Positions 61,289-64,000 of a stretch of 64,000 nucleotides of DNA are shown piece after piece. This DNA comes from Streptomyces sp. RPT161 (GTDB lineage: Bacteria > Actinomycetota > Actinomycetes > Streptomycetales > Streptomycetaceae). Both the position numbers and the translations under genes were made by a program. Below the pieces are notes generated by a model that was given only the letters and a program-made list of their open reading frames with translations, was not told where the DNA came from and did no database searches. The first letter of the stretch is position 1. Every line of letters starts with the position of its first letter. Location: the NCBI RefSeq assembly GCF_027533845.1, contig NZ_JAPZVN010000001.1:310001-374000 (forward strand). The letters run 5' to 3'.

Positions 61289-62352
61289 GCGGCCACCTCC
61301 ACCTGGGTGTGGTCGCCGACCACGAGGCGGTGGTGCACCGTGCCGCCGCCCGCGGAGGAGACAGCGGCGGAGCGGCCGATGAGGGAGCCGCGCAGCGCGG
61401 GCACCCGGGAGACGGAGGCGCCGTCCAGCACGATGGAGTCCTCCACGGCGGTGTCGCGCAGTCGGCAGTCCCGTCCGATGGAGGTGTACGGGCCGACGCG
61501 GGAGTCGACCACCTGACTGCCGGCGCCCACGATGGCCGGGCCGACGATCCGCGAGCGCACCACGCGCGCGCCGGGCTCGACCACGACTGGGCCGGTGAGC
61601 TCGCTGTCGTCGTCCACTAGGCCGGCCACCGACCGCTCGACACCGCGCAGGAGCTCGCGGTTGCAGTCCAGCACGTCCTCGGCGCGTCCGGTGTCCTTCC
61701 AGTACCCGGTGTACTCCCGGGCCCGGACGGTGGCACCGTACGAGACCAGCCACTGGAGGGCGTCGGTGATCTCCAGTTCGCCGCGCGCACTGGGAGTGAT
61801 CTTGTCGATGGCCTGGTGGATGACGGGGGTGAAGAAGTAGACGCCGGTCAGCGCGAGATCGCTGCGCGGCTGCTCGGGCTTCTCCACCAGCCGCGTCACC
61901 CGGCCGTCCGGCGCGACCTCGACCACGCCGAATGCCCGCGGGTCGGCGACGCGCTGCACGACGACCTGCGCGGTGGGGCGGTGCTCGGTGAACTCCCGCG
62001 CCATCTCCTTGACGCCCTGCGGCAGCATGTTGTCGCCGAGGTACATCACGAAGTCTTCCTCGCCCAGGAACTCCCGGGCGATCTTGACGCAGTGGGCCAG
62101 CCCGAGCGGCTGCTCCTGCCGGATGTAGGTGAGGCGCAGACCGAGGCGGGCACCGTCGCCCAGCACGGCGGCGATCTCCGGGGCACGGTCGCCGACGACG
62201 ACGGCGACCTCGCTGACGCCCAGCTCCCGGATGTTCTCCAGGACGTGCTCGAGCACCGGCCGGTTGGCCACGGGCATGAGCTGCTTGGGCATGGAATAGG
62301 TGAACGGGCGCAGTCGGGTGCCCGACCCGCCTGACAGCACCAGGGCCTTCAC
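61285..62352 (-). CDS. rmlA: glucose-1-phosphate thymidylyltransferase (RmlA, long form)
   Basis: This 355-residue nucleotidyltransferase has the activation loop LSGGSGTRLRPFT at 5-17, LGDNMLP near 108 and EKPEQP near 151. A C-terminal left-handed beta-helix region (about 250-345) with hexapeptide-like repeats such as GPVVVEPGARVV distinguishes this long form (StrD/UrdG type) from the short housekeeping RmlA. It makes dTDP-glucose. The GTG at 62352 overlaps the upstream stop (GTGA). Confidence 0.93.
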   Translation of the reverse strand: MKALVLSGGSGTRLRPFTYSMPKQLMPVANRPVLEHVLENIRELGVSEVAVVVGDRAPEIAAVLGDGARLGLRLTYIRQEQPLGLAHCVKIAREFLGEEDFVMYLGDNMLPQGVKEMAREFTEHRPTAQVVVQRVADPRAFGVVEVAPDGRVTRLVEKPEQPRSDLALTGVYFFTPVIHQAIDKITPSARGELEITDALQWLVSYGATVRAREYTGYWKDTGRAEDVLDCNRELLRGVERSVAGLVDDDSELTGPVVVEPGARVVRSRIVGPAIVGAGSQVVDSRVGPYTSIGRDCRLRDTAVEDSIVLDGASVSRVPALRGSLIGRSAAVSSAGGGTVHHRLVVGDHTQVEVAA

Positions 62353-63689
62353 CGATTCCTCCTCTCGGGAACGTCGGGTACGAAGCACTCCTCGGCGACG
62401 CGGATTGAGGGGTTGCCGAAGGCGATGCGGTCGAGCACCTTGCGGTAGGCCGGTGTGCGCCGGAGCAGCGCGGCCAGCTTCGGCCGTACGCGGGTGGCGA
62501 AGGTGCCGTGCGAGAGCATCGCCCGGCTCTGCAGCCGCTGCAGCCGCATGACCTGCTCTATGTCTGCGGAACGGGTTCGTTCGAACGCCGACAGGAAGCG
62601 CCCGCTCGCGTCCCTCGCACGGTGCGAGGCGACCAGCAGCGGGTGCAGCAGCACCGCGTCCTGGATGGCCAGGTTGATGCCCTGCGCGCCGATGGGGCTG
62701 TGGGTGTGGGCGGCGTCGCCGATCAGGACCAGGCCGTCGTCCGCCCAGCGCTCGGCCCGCCCGGAGAAGACGTCCAGCAGGCTGAGGTCGCGCATCGAGC
62801 GTATCTGCTCGCGTATCAGGCCCGCGTAGGGCGGGACCGCCAGCGCCAGCTGTTCCTTGACGTGGTCGAGCCCCTTGGCGGCCACGTCCCTGAACCCCTT
62901 GTGGGGCAAGGTCCAGCCGATCTGGACGCGGTCGGGCCAGGAGTCGTAGACCAGGACGGGGCTCTGGCCCGCCCGGAACACCTGGACGTCCCTGACGGCC
63001 TCGCGGTCGCGGCTGCCGGGCCCATCGTCGGTCAGCTTGAACCACAGCACGTCCAGGTCGAACGCCTCGGTGCGGCCCGCTTCGATGCCGGCCAGGCGGC
63101 GCACCTTGGAGAAGCGGCCGTCCGCGCCGACCACGACGTGCGCCTGCACCGTGCAGGCCCCGCCAGGCCCGTCGGCGGCCACGCCGGTGATCCGGCCGTC
63201 CGTGCGCAGTAGTGCGCCGACCCGCCGCCCGTCGAGGTAGGTGAAGCCCTCGTACTTCTCGCAGTGCAGCAGCAGTTCGTCCAGGACGTGCGCCTGCGGG
63301 ATGCTCAGCAGGTAGTCGTGGGGCGCGGGCAGCGCCCGGTAGTCGATGTCGAGCAGCGCGCGGCCGCCCTCCACCAGCCGGAAGCGGGTGTGCTCGTGGG
63401 CGCCGCGGGCCCGGGCGCCGCCGAGCACACCGAGGTGGTCCAGCAGCCTGAGCGCGCCCGGCTGCAGGATCTCGCCGCGGAACTCCCGCTGGTGGGCACG
63501 GGCGCGTTCGACGACCGCGACCCGCAGCCCGGACTTCAGCAGCAGCAGCGCCAGCACCAGGCCGGCGGGTCCGGCGCCGACGACACAGATGTCGGCCGTG
63601 AACTCCTCGTCGGCCAGGGCCGGTCGGGATCGGGGGGCCTGTTCGGTCCGTTCGGTCTGTTCGGTTGCTTCGGTCCGTGGGCTCTCCAT
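62349..63689 (-). CDS. class A FAD-dependent monooxygenase
   Basis: This 446-residue flavoprotein has VVGAGPAGLVLALLL near residue 34, VVGADGRFSKVRR near 187 and VLIGDAAHTHSPIGAQGIN near 315. The first 30 residues are a Glu/Thr-rich tail. It is shorter than the two other monooxygenases and lacks the thioredoxin-like C-terminal extension, so it may belong to a separate hydroxylase subgroup. The start is an ATG at 63689. It overlaps rmlA and lies 14 bases after an SDR. Confidence 0.88.
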   Translation of the reverse strand: MESPRTEATEQTERTEQAPRSRPALADEEFTADICVVGAGPAGLVLALLLLKSGLRVAVVERARAHQREFRGEILQPGALRLLDHLGVLGGARARGAHEHTRFRLVEGGRALLDIDYRALPAPHDYLLSIPQAHVLDELLLHCEKYEGFTYLDGRRVGALLRTDGRITGVAADGPGGACTVQAHVVVGADGRFSKVRRLAGIEAGRTEAFDLDVLWFKLTDDGPGSRDREAVRDVQVFRAGQSPVLVYDSWPDRVQIGWTLPHKGFRDVAAKGLDHVKEQLALAVPPYAGLIREQIRSMRDLSLLDVFSGRAERWADDGLVLIGDAAHTHSPIGAQGINLAIQDAVLLHPLLVASHRARDASGRFLSAFERTRSADIEQVMRLQRLQSRAMLSHGTFATRVRPKLAALLRRTPAYRKVLDRIAFGNPSIRVAEECFVPDVPERRNR

Positions 63690-63703
63690 CGTCGCGTTCC
63701 TCC

Positions 63704-64000
63704 CTAGCCCCGCAGGCCGAGGCCGCCGTCGGCCCTGATCACCTGGCCGTGGATCCAGCCGGCCTCCGCCGTGCACAGCAGGGCCACCGTGTCCGCGATG
63801 TCCTCGGGCGTGGTGAGGCGTCCGGCCGGGGTGCGTGCTGCGAGGGCGGCGGCCACCTCCGGCTGGGGTGTGCCGGGCCCCTTGTCGATCTTCGAGGTGG
63901 AGACGGCGTTGACGGCGATGTCTCGCCCTGCCAGCTCCACCGCGAGATAGCGCACCAGGCTTTCCAGCGCCGCCTTGGCCACGCCGAGGCCCACATAGCG
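63704..64000 (-). CDS. SDR/enoyl-reductase-like protein (partial, runs off the right edge)
   Basis: Only the last 98 residues are inside the window. The first visible residues read RYVGLGVAK, giving a Tyr-six residues-Lys spacing as in FabI/FabL enoyl reductases rather than the YxxxK of classical SDRs. The C-terminus has GGLGLRG after IRADG, as in FabG/FabL proteins. Function may be enoyl or keto reduction in the polyketide or starter pathway. The frame stays open to base 64000. It is the upstream gene of the rmlA/rmlB operon. Confidence 0.75.
   Translation of the reverse strand, partial: RYVGLGVAKAALESLVRYLAVELAGRDIAVNAVSTSKIDKGPGTPQPEVAAALAARTPAGRLTTPEDIADTVALLCTAEAGWIHGQVIRADGGLGLRG

Noticed and set aside
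62353-63045. N-terminal extension of RmlA
   Set aside because: Overlaps the flavin monooxygenase; the true N-terminus with the activation loop begins at 62352.
29214-64000. Direct assignment to a named product (trioxacarcin, quinocycline, pillaromycin, urdamycin)
   Set aside because: Gene content only partly fits each, the minimal PKS is not visible and no search could be run.
1-64000. CRISPR arrays, tRNA and rRNA genes
   Set aside because: No regularly spaced repeats, and no cloverleaf or rRNA-like stretches were found by eye.

Overview
The window is high-GC actinobacterial DNA and almost certainly Streptomyces. Genes are dense, GTG/TTG starts are common, many genes overlap as ATGA/GTGA, mycothiol-linked genes are present, and a WhiB-like regulator carries an AT-hook. 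I saw no tRNA, rRNA or CRISPR array.

Left part (1 to about 28.6 kb) is core chromosome. It keeps a block that I recall as conserved between mycobacteria and streptomycetes: DUF2342 metalloprotease, Nudix hydrolase, YgjP-like peptidase, ThiF-like protein, ABC1/UbiB kinase, WblC (WhiB7), UvrD2 helicase, mycoredoxin, NudC, an M20 peptidase, the AdnB/AdnA helicase-nuclease pair and an MGMT-like ATL protein. The theme is DNA repair plus thiol and antibiotic stress. Visible control elements include a SigR-type promoter before the mycoredoxin, a terminator-like hairpin in the wblC leader and several DnaA-box nonamers. Next come a large membrane protein, molybdate transport (modA plus a fused modB-modC) and a secreted beta-propeller protein.

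At 28.6-29.1 kb a decayed IS481-type transposase marks the junction to a secondary-metabolite cluster that runs off the right edge. The cluster looks like the tailoring half of a glycosylated aromatic (type II) polyketide pathway: a didomain aromatase/cyclase, three class A flavin monooxygenases, a P450 with its ferredoxin, several reductases, two glycosyltransferases and three DHA2-family exporters. KS/CLF/ACP genes are not in the window and should lie to the right.

Deoxysugar genes are split between the two ends of the cluster (34.8-40.5 kb and 60.3-62.4 kb). Together they form a nearly complete route: RmlA, RmlB, 2,3-dehydratase, 3-ketoreductase, a SpnQ/UrdQ-type 3,4-dehydratase and a 3,5-epimerase, leading to a TDP-4-keto-2,3,6-trideoxyhexose. 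In the same operon sit the alpha and beta subunits of a thiamine-diphosphate keto-acid dehydrogenase E1 without E2/E3, and an acyl-CoA carboxylase beta/epsilon pair without an alpha subunit. My main inference is that the E1 pair adds a two-carbon branch at C4 of the ketosugar, giving a branched octose (pillarose-like), rather than feeding a dehydrogenase complex. A cluster-borne mycothiol S-conjugate amidase (Mca), a quinone oxidoreductase and exporters suggest that the product or an intermediate is an electrophile handled by mycothiol. A TetR-type and a PadR-like regulator are present. Near-perfect hairpins separate the convergent genes.
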